DNA of 64,000 bases from Watersipora subatra (GCF_963576615.1 NC_088708.1:30945191-31009190); one strand, 5' to 3'. Shown: positions 1-12,714, counted from the stretch's first letter. Numbers and translations: made by a program. Notes: generated by a model from the letters alone, not told the origin.

Positions 1-2930
1 TAGAATTTATAGAAACCAGATACAAAAATTGTAAAGTTTCTCTCTTCACAAAATTACTGTATGATAAAAAGTGAACCTGAATCATAATTGTGAGCCGTCA
101 ATCAGCTCATGAACATGTGGCTACATGCAGTCAATGCTTATCGCATGCATGGTGAGCACCATGTCATTTAAGCTCCAAAATCATTAAAGAGAATTTATAC
201 AATGATGCATCTCTGTAAAAAGGCTCTCATATGCTGAATTAACCCTGACTAAAATATAGAAATATGTAGTGAGATATGCACCAATATCAACAAAAATTAG
301 ACTTAAAATTGTCAATATTGTTAACTGATCAAGTTGATTAGCTTGATTAGTTGATTGCGTTGTAACTACCGTAAAAGATTGTCGTCTCTCATGGTTAAAT
401 CGTAACATCTATGACAAAAATACAATATTCTCCTTTCCTGAAATAAAGAGTTGCAGATGAAGTTACTGATTGTGTGATCATTGAGGCAATGCAGAGGGAA
501 ATCATTACAGTTGGACTTTTTTGCAAAATATAACTGAAGTTGTCCAAATCGCTATGTAGGCAAACCTTAGTGGTGACATGTTTCTGAAAACTAGTTTGAC
601 ACTGGCATGTCATCAGTGGTGTCATTTCTTGTTGTAGGTGATCTGAAAGTAACATGATCAGATACTGCCATGTCATCATTATCCATGTTATAATTGGTTT
701 TATCAAGCTTGAGAAGTACCCAGATTTTATCTGACTACTGTGGCACCAGTGTCCATAAGATAGAACTCTAAAACCTTTTTGACAATCATTTTACCCAGCT
801 CCTCTGTCTTCGGTATTCAATTCTCACAAACACATCCAGAAGGGTAGGTGGATCTAGCAGGTACTATGCAGTTTTGTCATACAGCTTTTTGCGATATTTT
901 GTTTTGTTTCAGTTGATCCGCAACAAATATTGCTTTCAATGTCATAATAATGCCAAAGGATGACCTGCTTTTAATCATTGGGTTTTAGATATTGTGACAG
1001 ACTGTCCACTACTAAAAAAGGTTGCTTCTTTTAATAGGCTATATACATGGCTAGAACCTTCAAGGATAGCTCAAATTCATAATGATCCCATAAAGTGTCC
1101 TTTCGTGTCTGCTGCTGGAGACAGCACACTCCAAGTAAAAACATACATTAAAATATCTATCCTCCATAACAGATTGCAGGCTAGAACACATACCTGGCAG
1201 CAGGCTCTCTGCTTTTTATATACCTGATGTCCAGTGCGAACCATAAAAATAATCCTTTTTACTGCTGGCGATACCGCTAATCTCTGACCAAGATATATAG
1301 AAACATCAATGTCATACAGTTAATCTTTCAAGATTAATATGGTTATAGAAACTGGTACTTGAGTTTTGCACTTCCAATTCAAGCCATTGCAGTTGATTTC
1401 CCTTAAGTCTTTCATCATCATATTATCAGAGAAAGTCATTCTTAGTTCTTCAACGGACTAGACTAAAACTTGTAAAGTATTAACTATTATTATTTCACAA
1501 TTCTATTCTTTCTGCTCTATTAAGTCATTGTCATTGAAAGCATGGGAATGTATCAGCCAAGTAGAGTAATTTGCATGGAACATTGTACCAATGCAACTTT
1601 ATATCTTTGCAGTTTAATTAAGAGTCACTGCAACCTGAGTGTACCTGCAATCTCAGGTAAAAGTTTGTTTGTGAGAGACAAGTGGTTTACGATAGGCCTT
1701 GACATAGATGGGGTGACCATATAAGTATGCATAGCTGTAAAATCGCTAGCATTTAAAAACAACTGCAAAAAATTCTTTGTCTATCTGAAAGTAGTTGGTT
1801 TCAGCGTTGGATAGAGCCCTTAATGCATAAGCAATCGAGCATCCTTCTTGAAGTAATAAACCTACTAAATCGGCTTGAGAAACATTCCCTTTCAAATGAG
1901 CCTTTTTTGGCCCATCAAAATATGCAAGAAATGGTTCACTGATGAGAACTCAAGTAATATATTGCTGAGATACCAACCATTGCAGAAATCATCTGAAACC
2001 TGTTTTTTGCAAGACAGCTCTCCTTGGATACCACAAAACTTATTAACGGTCTCAATAAACGAGCTGTTCATATCATGTTCAAATGTCGGATCACTTGTTA
2101 CCATGAACCCTCTCAGCAAATTCTGAAACTCTAATAGCATCCACAAACTTGGCATCTCTCTCTTCTTATTGATAAACATTAGATTTGACTGAACTGCTAG
2201 TTTAAATGAAAAATTCTTCTAAATTCCTCCACAGGCTCTGCAAGAATTTTCGTATGCTGAAAATCGACCTTGTACATGTTCAACTCCATGATGTAATTCT
2301 GCGATGCTAATTTTTATCAGTATGATCATGTCGCGTTCAAAAACATTCTTCATGTTCTCGAACAAGCGTAGAATGTTGTTTTATATCCTTGATCGTGAGT
2401 TGCAAACGAGAACCTAAAACAAAGCAAACCTAAAGTAAACCAACTTCAGTAGAAGCTCTCGCCAGCAGAACGGGTTTGAGTCATTTGTCAGGATGTCACC
2501 TTTTTTCCATTCTGCCCAAGTAGTACTTGAAACGTTGGTTGGGTTACAACCACCAAATTAATAGTGTGGCGGTCTGTAGTTAAATTGAATCAACTAAAAA
2601 AAACAGAAATAAAATATCAATAGGCCTACTATACTCTCGCGACTGTTTTTTTATAAATGTAGAAAAGGCAAACTAGCCCCGGGCAGGCTATCGCATCACG
2701 AACGCAATATGTATTTAGCCACTCCTTTTCGGAAGCACTAACGAAACAATTGCTTCCGTATTAAGTGCATTAAAACTAAATATTTGCATGTTTAGTCATA
2801 ATCCATAAATTTTTATTTAAAAAAAAAACTGTTATTTAAACATAGTTTTATTACTGCATATTTTTGTCGAGCAATTATTCTGTTGAAAGGAAATTTAACT
2901 CACGTATTTCTGGTAAACAGAACCTGTACA
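1..2930. other. Unassigned region, no gene recognised
   Basis: No open frame here matches a family I know. The minus strand has open stretches at 395-706 and 1892-2179. In the second, two overlapping frames both look mildly protein-like (one contains EFAERVHGNK, the other SSFIETVNKFCGIQ), which would fit a frameshifted old coding remnant such as a transposon fragment. I could not assign a family. The rest is AT-rich with no strong splice-bounded exons. Confidence 0.3.
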
Positions 2931-2939
2931 TATCGTCGG

Positions 2940-3180
2940 AAGACAAAACAAAAGCCAAAGCGTTAAAAATTGTTTTGCGTAATTCTCGTTTTATTGTTTT
3001 TTTAAATATTCAAACTGCAGTATTTTAGGGAAGTGTTGATGTTTTTTTTTTGTTTTTTTAGAAGCAAAATCGTCGAAAGACAAAACGAAAGCCAGAGCGT
3101 TAAAATTGTTTTGCGTAATTCTCGTTTTATTGTTTACCTAAATATTCAAACTGCAGTATTTTAGGGAAGTGTTGATGGTT
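2940..3180. repeat. Tandem duplication of a ~120-bp unit
   Basis: Two adjacent near-identical copies, about 2940-3060 and 3062-3180. Each carries the landmarks AAAGCCARAGCGTTAAAA, TTTTGCGTAATTCTCGTTTT and CTGCAGTATTTTAGGGAAG in the same order. Differences are mainly in T-runs. It is a local direct duplication with no coding potential. Confidence 0.8.
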
Positions 3181-4030
3181 TTTTAATTTTTTACGTGTCT
3201 CACGTTGTTTTACGTAGCACTATTAGATCTAACCGTAGACACATTAATTTCTCCTTAAATAACTGAAACTATTTTCATAACTGTTGTGACAGACTCAGTG
3301 TTTCTGTTTTGTTGCGTCTAATTTAAGAAATGTATTTTGATACAAAAAGTTAGGTATTCATATACTTTGGTGGCAATAACATATCATTGAAAATATATCT
3401 AGTCGCCGAAGTTTTTAGTACCCTTGCAGATGAGCATGTTTTAGATTAGCAAAGTTGGCACAGCCACTTTATCTTAAACAGACAGGTCTACAATCTTTGA
3501 AATAATTTGTTTCTGGGGAAAAAACACACTTGCTGAGATGAGATGTTCAAAGGTTTTAAATGCTAATGAAACGTCGTATGTGATTGTCTTGCGTAAGAAT
3601 ACGCTTTGATAGTTTTGGTAGTAGTGTGCCACACATGCCTACTTGACATTTGTGGTTTAGCAGTACTGAAATCATTATAGCTTGCTTTGTACTATTCTAC
3701 AATAAACTTTATACAACAGCTATCCACAAGTTATGCCATGGCGCTGCAAGTAGGGTAGAATCAATAAGGAAATAATGGTGTTTATTACACCAGTGGATTA
3801 TTCGTTGTTGCTTAGGATCTATTGATAAGCAGTAGTAGTCACAACCAGTAGTAGTCCTACCATTGGTGAACATAAAATTGGAGAGAATAATCAGCTGTCA
3901 AGACATTAACTCATGTCAAAACTTGGACTTTAGCGCTTCTGCATGTCCAAAATAAATTTGAACAGCTCAAAGTTCCGTCTGGTTTCGACGAAAAATTCTT
4001 GGAAAAACAAGTTGACATGCTTGTCTATTT
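3181..4030. other. Flank upstream of the gypsy relic
   Basis: No gene seen. Around 3700-3760 an AATAAA-like signal followed by a GGCGCTGC stretch could be an old LTR end and primer-binding site for the element that follows. I found no matching second LTR downstream of 8660, so this is not called. Confidence 0.25.
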
Positions 4031-4035
4031 TATAG

Positions 4036-4752
4036 GAAGCAGAAAAAATAGAAACTCAGCTAGTCATTCGTGCTCCCAGAGAAGCTGTAGAAGATATTCC
4101 AACTGAGGATGCAAATGAAACTCTTTATGAAAAAACTGTTGAGGCATTTTGTCAGTCTTTTAATCCTAGAAACAACTATTTGCACTATGCTGTGCTCTTT
4201 GGTTCTAGAGTTCAGCAGGCTGGTGAGACCAATGAACAATTTATTCAACACTTCATGATCTTGCTAGCAAATGTCAATGAGGTGCAGCACAGAAGTAGGA
4301 CATGCTTCACATTAGGCAGCTAGCAGGCATGTCTGGCAAAGCTGTTGAAAGAGCTGTAAATTGATGTCAATGTGACATTAGATGACATTAAGCTCAAGAT
4401 GAGAGCTAAAGAAATTATTTTTAGTAACCAGAAAGTTGAGACAAATGGAGAACTTCGCAGTAGCCACATTGTAGGTTCTATAGCTCATGGCCAGTATGAC
4501 ATGGATCTGACTAGCTCAAAGTTCAGGGTTAGGGGTGTTTTGTTGGCTGAAGCAGATGGTGAAGGCAGAATTTGATATGACAAGAGACAGCAGAGGAGTT
4601 ATAGACAATGGAAAAGTGCAGACAAGTCTAGCTATATAACGAACTGTGACTATTGTGATTATTCACATACCTCAGGAAACTGCAGGGCTTATAACAAACA
4701 CCGCCATATCTGTTTTCACTTTGGGCATTTTCAATCTAGGTGTGATAAGCCT
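4036..4752 (+). pseudogene. gag remnant with CCHC zinc knuckles (gypsy)
   Basis: The first frame (about 4036-4320) contains the gag signature LFGSRVQQAGETNEQFIQHF, matching the capsid helix that precedes the nucleocapsid in gypsy elements. It stops at 4321. After frame breaks, 4640-4750 reads as two zinc knuckles: CDYCDYSHTSGNC, then CFHFGHFQSRC. These would bind RNA in an active element. Stops at 4321, 4573 and elsewhere show that it is dead. Confidence 0.8.
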
Positions 4753-5299
4753 AAACGTAACGCTAGTAAGATTATTGAAGTAATGAAAGACATTGTTTAC
4801 TCGGATGATGGTGAGAATCATTTTGCATGCAGTAGTGTATATGTTAATCATGGCAAAAAAGTAGAGGTTTTTTCTATGATAAGGTGAAAAGATCTGACTA
4901 GCGGGTCATTGACCTTAATATTTGTGGCCAAACCATGTCAGTTAAAATATAGACAGGTACTGAAGTGAGTGTGATGTCAAAAAAATCCTTTTGTATCTCT
5001 TGACTTGGACAAGGTTGAACCCTCTAGAGCCACATTGTCACGTTTTGATGGTCATCGGATCCTGGTTGTAGGGAGGCAAAGATTGTTTGTGGCTGTTCCA
5101 GGCATATTCGTTATGTCAACTGCTTTCTATATCATTGATTAGAATAACGTAGCAACATTATTGGGGATGCCTGCATTCAGTCTTTGGGTATCATCTTATG
5201 CCTTGTCAAGGATGTTAGTCCTAATGTCAATTCTGTTACTAATGAGGAAGGTCAAAGTAAGACCAGTTTAGGTGTACCTTCGCGGTATGCTTAAGTTTT

Positions 5300-6330
5300 T
5301 GACGGTTTAGCTAATCTGAAAAGTACAGTAAAGCTTGTGCTCAAAGATTCTGCCGATCCATACCTCCACGCAGTACTTCCCAAGCAGTCAGTGTTAAACT
5401 GGACAAAGACTTGCATAAGGTAGAGAAATAAGGTGTCATTGTGCGAGTCAATGAACCCACCCAGTAGTTAAATCTTATCGTGATTGTGAACAAACCTTCA
5501 GGAGGCGTTCACATATTTTTAGATCCACAATATCTAAACAGTCAATCAAAAAGAAACTGTTCTATGCTACCGACCACGACAAAGATATTTTCACAGGTTT
5601 CCGGCTCCCAGTTTTTTAGTACCTTACACACTAATCAAGGATTTCATGAAGTAAATCTAGATGAGCATTCTTTAAGGCTCACATGTCTCTTAACCCCGTT
5701 TGAAACGTTCAAGTATGTTCGACTCCCCATGGGTATTTGCGATGGGCTAGAGTAATTTCATAGGTTATTGGTTGAGACCCTGGCTGAGAACGCTAGAGTC
5801 AAGGCATATATAGATGATATTTTAATCCATGCAAGTTCATTAGCAGAGCATAATGGAACCTTCAAGCGAGTCCTGAAGCGTTGTAGCCATGCTGGGATTA
5901 CCTCTTCTCATTCTAAGGTGGAGGCTGTACAGCAGATAACAGTTCTGCAAAATAAAACAGTTATAGAGTGTTTCCTCGGCTTTGTAAATTATTGTGCCAG
6001 ATTTGTTCCAAAGTTGTCCAAGTTTACTTATCCGCTTTGTCACGTTATTAAAAAAGGGTGTCCATTCTTTTGGTAACAGCCTTAGGTAGAGGATTATCAG
6101 AAGATTAGGCAGATGATTACTCAAGCTCTAACATTGGCATTCTTTGAAGAAGACCACCCAACGTTTTCTGTTGATAGTTTTTCACATAGAAATAGAAACC
6201 GGTGGAGTTTGCAGCAAAATCAATGAATGATTAACAGCAGTGGTACTCCTAAATTAAGAAGGCTCTATTAGCTATGTTACTTGCTTGCAAGTGTTTCAGG
6301 AATAACTGTTGGAGGGAGGGTTCTGTAGTA
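5300..6330 (+). pseudogene. Reverse transcriptase and RNase H start (gypsy)
   Basis: The 5480-5755 frame carries the fingers and palm of a Ty3/gypsy reverse transcriptase (VNKPSGGVHIFLDPQYLN, then FETFKYVRLPMGIC) and ends in a stop. The next frame, 5768-6076, has the catalytic YIDD box followed by ILIHASSLAEHNGTFKRVL and, after an apparent internal deletion, FLGFVNYCARFVPKLS from the connection region. At 6120-6180 ALTLAFFEEDHPTFSVD marks the start of RNase H. Stops at 5753 and 6074 make it non-functional. Confidence 0.85.
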
Positions 6331-6339
6331 CGGTGCCCC

Positions 6340-7156
6340 CTTGGGTAACGATGACTGTTATATGATTTTTTCACCCGGCGATGTAGAACACACTGACTTT
6401 TTGTCCTCTCCATTCAAAGTATTTTTCACTATACGAAATCCACAAAATATTTTTCTCGGAATTCAAATTTGGCAGTCGGTGTGCTGATTAAGTCAGAGTT
6501 AGAAATATGCTGATATACTATTCCCCCTAATCCTTCTAACAAAGAATGAAAGAGATATGATGCTCAGTCTCGCTCAGCTCCACGTTATTCGTTATTAGCT
6601 ATTGTAAAAACGAAACCGAAAACAGAGAATTGATAAAATAAATGGAAGAGATAGGATGCTCGATCTTGCTCAGTTTGGTGTTATTAGTGATTTTTAAAAC
6701 AAAACCGGAAACAGATAGGTGTTAAAATTTTAGCGATAAAAAAGTGTAAGTTCTGTGAAGTAGTTAAAAATACATACTAAGACATAGCTTCAAGTATGTC
6801 TTTAGTAAGCTAAATTTATTTGAGTTAAATTCAATGTTTGTTTTTTGCCTCGAAAGTAAGAACTCCCTACGGTATGTACTGCATGTATTACATTGTAGCG
6901 TTACATTTTATTGCAGATCATAACCACTAAATACATTAAAGTTACTGAAGGTAACTATAATTACTAAAGTTATCATATTCTTTTGTTTCTAATTTTTAAT
7001 ATTTACTGTACATGTATAAAATTTTGATGGTTTTTACCAGGGGTTGTTGACATTAGTCATCTGCCATAGGCTTCTATACCCCTCTATATGAAATTTTCGC
7101 CTTAACTTGCCAACACTGAAACAAATCTAAATCGTACGCCGAGGTTCCACAGTAGT
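6340..7156. mobile_element. Family-A TIR element inside the gypsy relic
   Basis: This stretch is related to 40484-41584. Shared landmarks are GATGTAGAACAC, AATTCAAATTTGG, a GAATGAAAGAGAT block, CATAACCACTAAATAC and the terminal TTTTCGCCTTA...GCCAACAC region. It separates RNase H from its own C-terminal end, so it inserted into the retrotransposon. The 5' terminal repeat is eroded, so the left boundary is approximate. No transposase frame is seen. Confidence 0.7.
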
Positions 7157-7215
7157 AGAGACTGATCATCAGCTTCTCTGCTTGGGTAGTTTTAGAAGGA
7201 AATCAATCACATGTC

Positions 7216-8520
7216 ACATAGGTTGGATGCAATGCGCTTGGAGTTGTCATTTCCGGTTTACTTGGAGCTCAAGTTTCAGCCAAAAAAGGAACTTGTTTTT
7301 GCTGACATGTTATCCAGGTCTTGTCCATCTGAGATTGACTGTTTTTGACTGAAGATTTTGGTTCTGACTCTGCTGTTTGTTTGTTCAGTTGTTATTAGGT
7401 CTGAGGAGGTGATGGACAAGTATGTAAAGGCTACAATAGAGAAAGAAGAATTAGCTGTTGGGATGAAGTATATCACAAATGGGAGCCCCTCTTGTAAAAA
7501 GTTGTGCATGAGTAGAGCCAGGACTTATTGGTTTCTTCGAGATCAGCTTTCAATGGTAGCGGTGATTTTCTATGACGCACACCTCGTGATTTCAATGTTA
7601 CTCTATTGTAAAGTTATGGACTCATTGCACAGTGCACACCAAAACGTAACCAAGACATTACAAGGGCCTCAAACTCTGTGTTTTTGGCTAGGGCTAAAAA
7701 AAGAATTGAAGGTAGATGTCTCTCGTACGCCATGCCGTCAATGAAAGGAAGGAACCATTGCTGCCGATGGCTATTCCTGTTTACCTTTTGAAGTCTTAGG
7801 AGTAGATTTGTTTCAATTGAAGGAGCTGATTATCTTTTGGTAGTTGATGATTTCATCAAATGGCCAATTGTGAAACCATTAGGAAAAGGTACAAGTAGTT
7901 TAGCAATCATCCACAAAGCTCTTGCGGAGGTGTTCAATGATCTTGATCTACCAGAAAAACTTGTGTCAGACATTGGACCGCAGTTTGCAAGTGCCGAGTT
8001 CAGGTCTTTCTATAACTCTACACACCCCCTCTAACACCACCATCTACCTTTGCATGCGGCAGCTATTGGGCAGAAAGAACCGTAGGAACGGTCAAGTCTA
8101 TGATGAAATGTTGTGCTAGAGAGGGGAAAGACTAGTTGCCTGGATTGACGTCTATACGCAATGTAAAGCTGATGAGCTGCCATCTCCAGTTGAGAAGGCT
8201 TTTGGATAAGACTTGGCATGATACTCTTTCAGTTAGTCTGAGTAAGTCTTTAGTCAGAGGGTATGACTTAACTGTGGTCAGACGTTAGTTAGGTGACTCA
8301 GAGTAAAAGTAGGCTCCATTCTAATACCCATAGTGGACAAGAGAAAAAATGTTTGATTGAGGGCCAGGCTGGTCATTGTAAGACTGCTAGAGGTGGCTGG
8401 ATTTTGGGTCATATCTCAGGCCTTGACAGTGATAAGTCATATTTGATATCCACTGATCGTGATCACATATTCCGTTCTAACAGAAAATACATTAGGCTTA
8501 GTAAGATAGTTAAAGAGGAG
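7216..8520 (+). pseudogene. RNase H end and integrase (gypsy)
   Basis: About 7230-7345 is the end of RNase H, with the typical VFADMLSRS. In 7358-7743 the residues MDSLHSAHQNVTKTL and CFWLGLKKELK match the integrase zinc-binding region. The core follows in 7750-8034: LLVVDDFIKWP holds the first Asp and SDIGPQFASAEF the second. A frame change leads to WAERTVGTVKS (about 8058-8125), which holds the Glu. All three catalytic acids are visible but lie in disrupted frames. The stretch 8320-8500 resembles the C-terminal tail (FRSNRKYIRLS). Confidence 0.85.
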
Positions 8521-8978
8521 CCAGTCTGTGATGACTACTCAAAGCTGCTGGCAGGCATTTCTCATGATAAGAAAACACGAATTGGTCAACAGATTGTGGA
8601 TGTGCAAATCCCAGATGGGTTGGGTACTGACAATGATGGTTTCTCTGCTCCGTGTTAAATGCCTGGGACTTTGGAGGGTGAGGTCTTTACCCGGCGCTCA
8701 GGGTGCATTAGATGGCCACCAGTACATTTCAATGATTATGATATGTCCTAGCTGGTCAAATGGCCCTAGATATGGAGGTCTATTGCAGGCTTAAAATTAT
8801 TTTTAGTGTTTTATCGTTAAAAATTAATTAGTTTAGCAAGAGTTTCATGTTTCAAAATGTTTGTTGTTCATTTTTTGTAACAATGCGACGAGATATAATT
8901 GTTATCATTCTTTTCATGCAATTGTTTTGACTCATTATTTTGGGCTGTTTTTTTTCAGTAGAGCTAATCATTGCTTAA

Positions 8979-9876
8979 AAGTTGACTTGCAACAAAGTTC
9001 ACATTACAGCTATTTGGTATCGAAAGATCCACCATGTTTTAATCTGCTGTACAGTAGGTTCAAAGTATGTGGAAATGTGATTACAAGCTCTTAAAAGCTC
9101 AAAAACGAACAGCTATCACGAAAATGCTGTAGGTTGCAATCCCTTGCCAAAGTGGCTCAAATGGGATGTTGTTGAGTACAATGGTTTCTGTTTACACTTT
9201 CATGCAACCTCATTCGTCGAAATATTTTCACAAATATACTTCGCACATTCAATAAAACCATGTCTATTGTCCTTGCGCGTCTATTTCATCATCATCATTG
9301 TAATGCTGTCGCTTTGAGCACTGCTATCTCAAAACCTACCGTAAAAATTCGTTCAATTTTTTACCTTAGCTCGAAGGAGTGCATATCATACTCTGATAAA
9401 CATGGCGAGCCTGTTGGTCACCTGTGATAGTCAAAAAATGCTGCAGAAATTGTTCGCACCATTTGGTAGAAAGTATGGGTCACATGATCAGATCACGACT
9501 AGATGATTAGACCAAACTGAAACGAAACTGTAAAGTAGCGAGCATCCATATTTGATAAGGGCTTTTTTGTAGAACTCAAAGTGTTTGTCATAAACTAGTG
9601 CTACGAGACGTTTTACATTGAGCCTTTTATTGGCCTTTAATTTCACGTGATAACATCACGTGTCAAAACAATAACCATAATGTTTGAACACGTCATCAAA
9701 ATAGATTCCAAACTAGAGCGTTTTCATGATGGCTGCGATTAACTGTTCGTTTTTCAGCTTTTAAGAGCTTGTAATCACATTTCCACATATTTTGCACTTG
9801 CAAGACAGCAGAGTAAGACATGGTGAACCTTTTGATACCAAATAACTGTAATGTGAATTTTGTTGCAAGTCAACCT
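8979..9876. mobile_element. TTAA-flanked TIR element, copy 1
   Basis: Terminal inverted repeats of about 130 bp begin with ...GTTGACTTGCAACA and end with GTTGCAAGTCAACCT, flanked on both sides by TTAA (8975-8978 and 9877-9880). The interior is the reverse complement of copies at 44027-44904 and 54365-55246, so this copy sits in the opposite orientation. No transposase frame was found. The TTAA duplication is typical of piggyBac-type cut-and-paste, so a non-autonomous piggyBac relative is the likeliest explanation. Confidence 0.85.
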
Positions 9877-9880
9877 TTAA

Positions 9881-10354
9881 GCATTTTGATCTGTAAATAG
9901 ATAGACATTTGTCTTTTGAAATCTGGCATAAAGATAGATTTCAAGCCTGTTTTCATCTATGTTGAAAGTACTCCAACTATTTTGTAGAGTACATAATTAT
10001 ATGTCTATTAAAACATTTATATTTGGTTTCATATATTAGTTAGGCATTTTATGTGTTTGTATATATCACTGTATATTCACTGCAATGATCTCGTAGCCAT
10101 TCATTAAAAACCTGTTAAAAATGTGGTTTACTTCCGGAGCAATAGAAAAATTCATCTTGCCATTTCTCTGTGGAGCATGAGAGCATGTTATGGATGATGA
10201 TAAAAAAGAATTATCTTAAGTGCACTACTACTCATTTACTTATACGCCATATGTCTTTATGTCATGGAAAGCATAACAGTCAGACCCGCCAAGTGGCACC
10301 AATGAAAACTGTTAGTGTGGTCATCTACTCATTTTTTTAAATTTACTTACTCAT
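9881..10354. other. Intergenic, nothing recognised
   Basis: AT-rich sequence between two TIR elements. I see no exon, repeat array or RNA gene. Confidence 0.5.
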
Positions 10355-10363
10355 GCGACACTC

Positions 10364-11034
10364 TAGCCTGTCTTGACAAACTGTTGTTTTTGCGGAGTTG
10401 TTCCCCTGTCGAGCGGGCGAGCAACACAACAGCTTTTCACAAGACTTACTGCACCTGATGCATCAGCTGCACGGAAAGGGAGTTGTTCTCTTCCGTCTAT
10501 GCGGCTTGGCTGCGATGTTATGGCGGTCGCTCCATTGGTAATCATAACGGATTTCGCGCAAAAATTTATGTAAAAAAAATAAAATTACAACGTTTAACTA
10601 AATACCAGTCTTTATTGTAAATGTTAGTATAATTTAAGAATAAAATAAATTGAAAATAAAATCCATAAGAACAAATAAAACTGACTGATACAAAAATGGA
10701 AACAAAACTGACTGAGCGCACAAATAACGCAATGTTTTGTCGCTGTTGTTGCCTAAGTTCTCAAGTTCTACTAAAGTTTACCGCAGAGACTGGTCGCTGG
10801 TTGAACGTTGTAATCTTATTTTTTCTACATAAATTTTTGTGCGAAATTCGCTATGATTACCAATGGAGCGACCGAAATAACATCGCAATTAAGTCGCATA
10901 GACGGAAGAGAACAACTCCCCATAAGTGCAGCTGATGCATCAGGTGCAGTAAGTCTTGTGACAAGCTGTTGTGTTGCTTGCCCGCTTGACGGGGGAACAA
11001 CTCCGCAAAAACAACAGTTTGTCAAGACAGGCTA
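10364..11034. mobile_element. Foldback element with 9-bp target duplication
   Basis: The arms 10364 to about 10600 and about 10805-11034 are long, nearly identical inverted repeats starting TAGCCTGTCTTGACAAACTG and ending in its complement. They are flanked by the identical 9-mer GCGACACTC at 10355-10363 and 11035-11043. Nine-bp duplications with long TIRs are typical of Mutator-like (MULE) elements. The short open frames in the arms mirror each other because of the palindrome and are not genes. The central ~200 bp is AT-rich and non-coding. Confidence 0.85.
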
Positions 11035-11043
11035 GCGACACTC

Positions 11044-12300
11044 ACCTATGTCTGAAGTTTGATGGATAGCAGTTGTTTGACAGTTATCATGTTGCTAATG
11101 TTGGTTATTAACTTTGTGCAGACATGTACCAAATAATTTCTTATTGTAACTGCTAATTACAAAAATAGCAAATTTTTCTAACTTCGATAACCTTAAGAGT
11201 ATATTATATAGGTAGCTTCCAAAGTTTGGTGTGTCAGGCGTCATTTGCTGTCCTAGTTGAACTTTTATATTTACGTAGTGCACCTACTGGTATATTTCAG
11301 TTCATACTGCAATAGTTAACAGTTATGTTGCTATATTAATATATGACTGAGTAGTCAGTGCATAATGTTCAATGTTGCTACAAGATAATTTAACTGCATT
11401 ACATTTAGAATTTTTTGCTTCATTATAAGTAGATTCAAACACTTGAGAGCGGATCGATAGTAACAACTGCAGGGTTTGACTGGCCTCCTTACTACAATAT
11501 TACTTCCTTGCTCGCTGTTACTTACAACTCTGGTAGGTACTTGGGCTATTAGTTCACTATTACAAAAACGCCCTTTAGATGGCACTAGTGTTGTTGCCAG
11601 ATTTGCAAATCACAAAATTTCTCAAAATCTAGCTGAGATAGCAGTTTCAATTGGGCTGGCAAGTCACTGAAAGAGAGCTTACTATGTAATGATTAGGAAG
11701 TAAAAGCGTTCAAGGTATTGATATTATTGTTTTTGCTGCCATAAATTTTGGCCGTAAATGCTTGTTGTAGCATTGTTTGTAGCAATTCTGAAGTTAAGAA
11801 CACATGATCATAAGCACAATGCAAACATCAGATTTTTTTCATAGGTAACTAATGTTTGGCCATCTCCCCTCAAAGAGTAACCGCTGTGGCGGTTCATAGA
11901 ACCAAGCATCTCTCTAAAACTGCCTTGTATAGGTTTCTTCTGTGTTGGTGTCTAACATATGAAATTGTATGTGTAGTAGACTCAATGGTTCTTAAACTCT
12001 GGCCATGAAAAACAACCGCTCATTATCTTTGTGATCGCATTCATTGTCTTCCACAGTATATTTATATACTTGTAGATTGACAAATGGATCCTCGCCATGG
12101 TTCAGAGGCTTTGGTAAGAAACATTTGCTAAAACTTGTTTGCTATTGGGTACAAGTTTTCAATAAGACTAGTTTAATAAAATGGCAAATCGTTTTATTCT
12201 CATCTGGTGAATTTTGTCACGCTAATACTTTGATTAGCTGGTTGGTTTTAAGTGTAAAATGTCCGATTCTCTATATTTTTTAGTGGACAGACTGTTTATC
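11044..12300. other. Intergenic region upstream of ENY2
   Basis: No gene called. If ENY2 has a separate first exon with the usual short N-terminal segment, it should lie here or in 12715-13000, but I could not place it. The open frame at 11476-11670 has no recognisable domain. Confidence 0.4.
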
Positions 12301-12302
12301 TA

Positions 12303-12714
12303 CCCTAGGACACATGTATTCGCCTCATCTAACTTTCGCGTTTTCGCATAGTCATCCTCTCGTGAAAATTTCATGTGCGAAACTAAAATATCATAATGAA
12401 CGAGCGAAAACGCGAAATTAAATAGCTATGTTCATTGATAGTCCAAGAAACAAATGGCAGCAAGCGATCAAATTGCATTATCGATCTCGCCCACACCATT
12501 CTACCTGCGGTTCACAATTACAAACTAGTCCCAAATTGAATTTTTTTTCGTATCGGTGAACTGAACCTGAGGAATCTAATTATGTTTGTTCCACTGCATT
12601 TATTTTCACATCACTATATTTTCGCACTCATCAGAGCTGCGAAAGTTGCAGCAAAATTTTACTCTGTATGCTACTCACGAAACTAAATACTAGCGAAATA
12701 TAAGTGTCCTAGGG
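12303..12714. mobile_element. TA-flanked MITE
   Basis: The ends CCCTAGGACAC and GTGTCCTAGGG are perfect inverted repeats, bordered by TA on both sides (12301-12302 and 12715-12716). The similarity continues inward with scattered TTCGC/GCGAA motifs. About 412 bp, no coding sequence. The TA duplication fits a Tc1/mariner-type non-autonomous element. Confidence 0.75.

Larger units (their letters stand above)
4036..8660 (+). mobile_element. Degraded Ty3/gypsy-type LTR retrotransposon
   Basis: Pieces of a gag-pol polyprotein appear on the + strand in the standard Ty3/gypsy order: gag, CCHC knuckles, protease region, reverse transcriptase, RNase H, HHCC zinc domain, integrase core and C-terminal tail. 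Stops and frame changes separate nearly every domain, so no polyprotein can be made. The domain style resembles the K02A2.6-type elements common in invertebrates. Paired LTRs were not found. A separate inverted-repeat element interrupts RNase H at about 6340-7156, which dates that insertion after the retrotransposon's own. Confidence 0.9.

Noticed and set aside
3700..8900. LTR pair for the gypsy element
   Set aside because: An LTR-like end is suggested near 3740, but no matching direct repeat was found downstream of 8660.
10363..11035. Paired frames on both strands with similar peptides
   Set aside because: Mirror images produced by the inverted arms of the foldback element.
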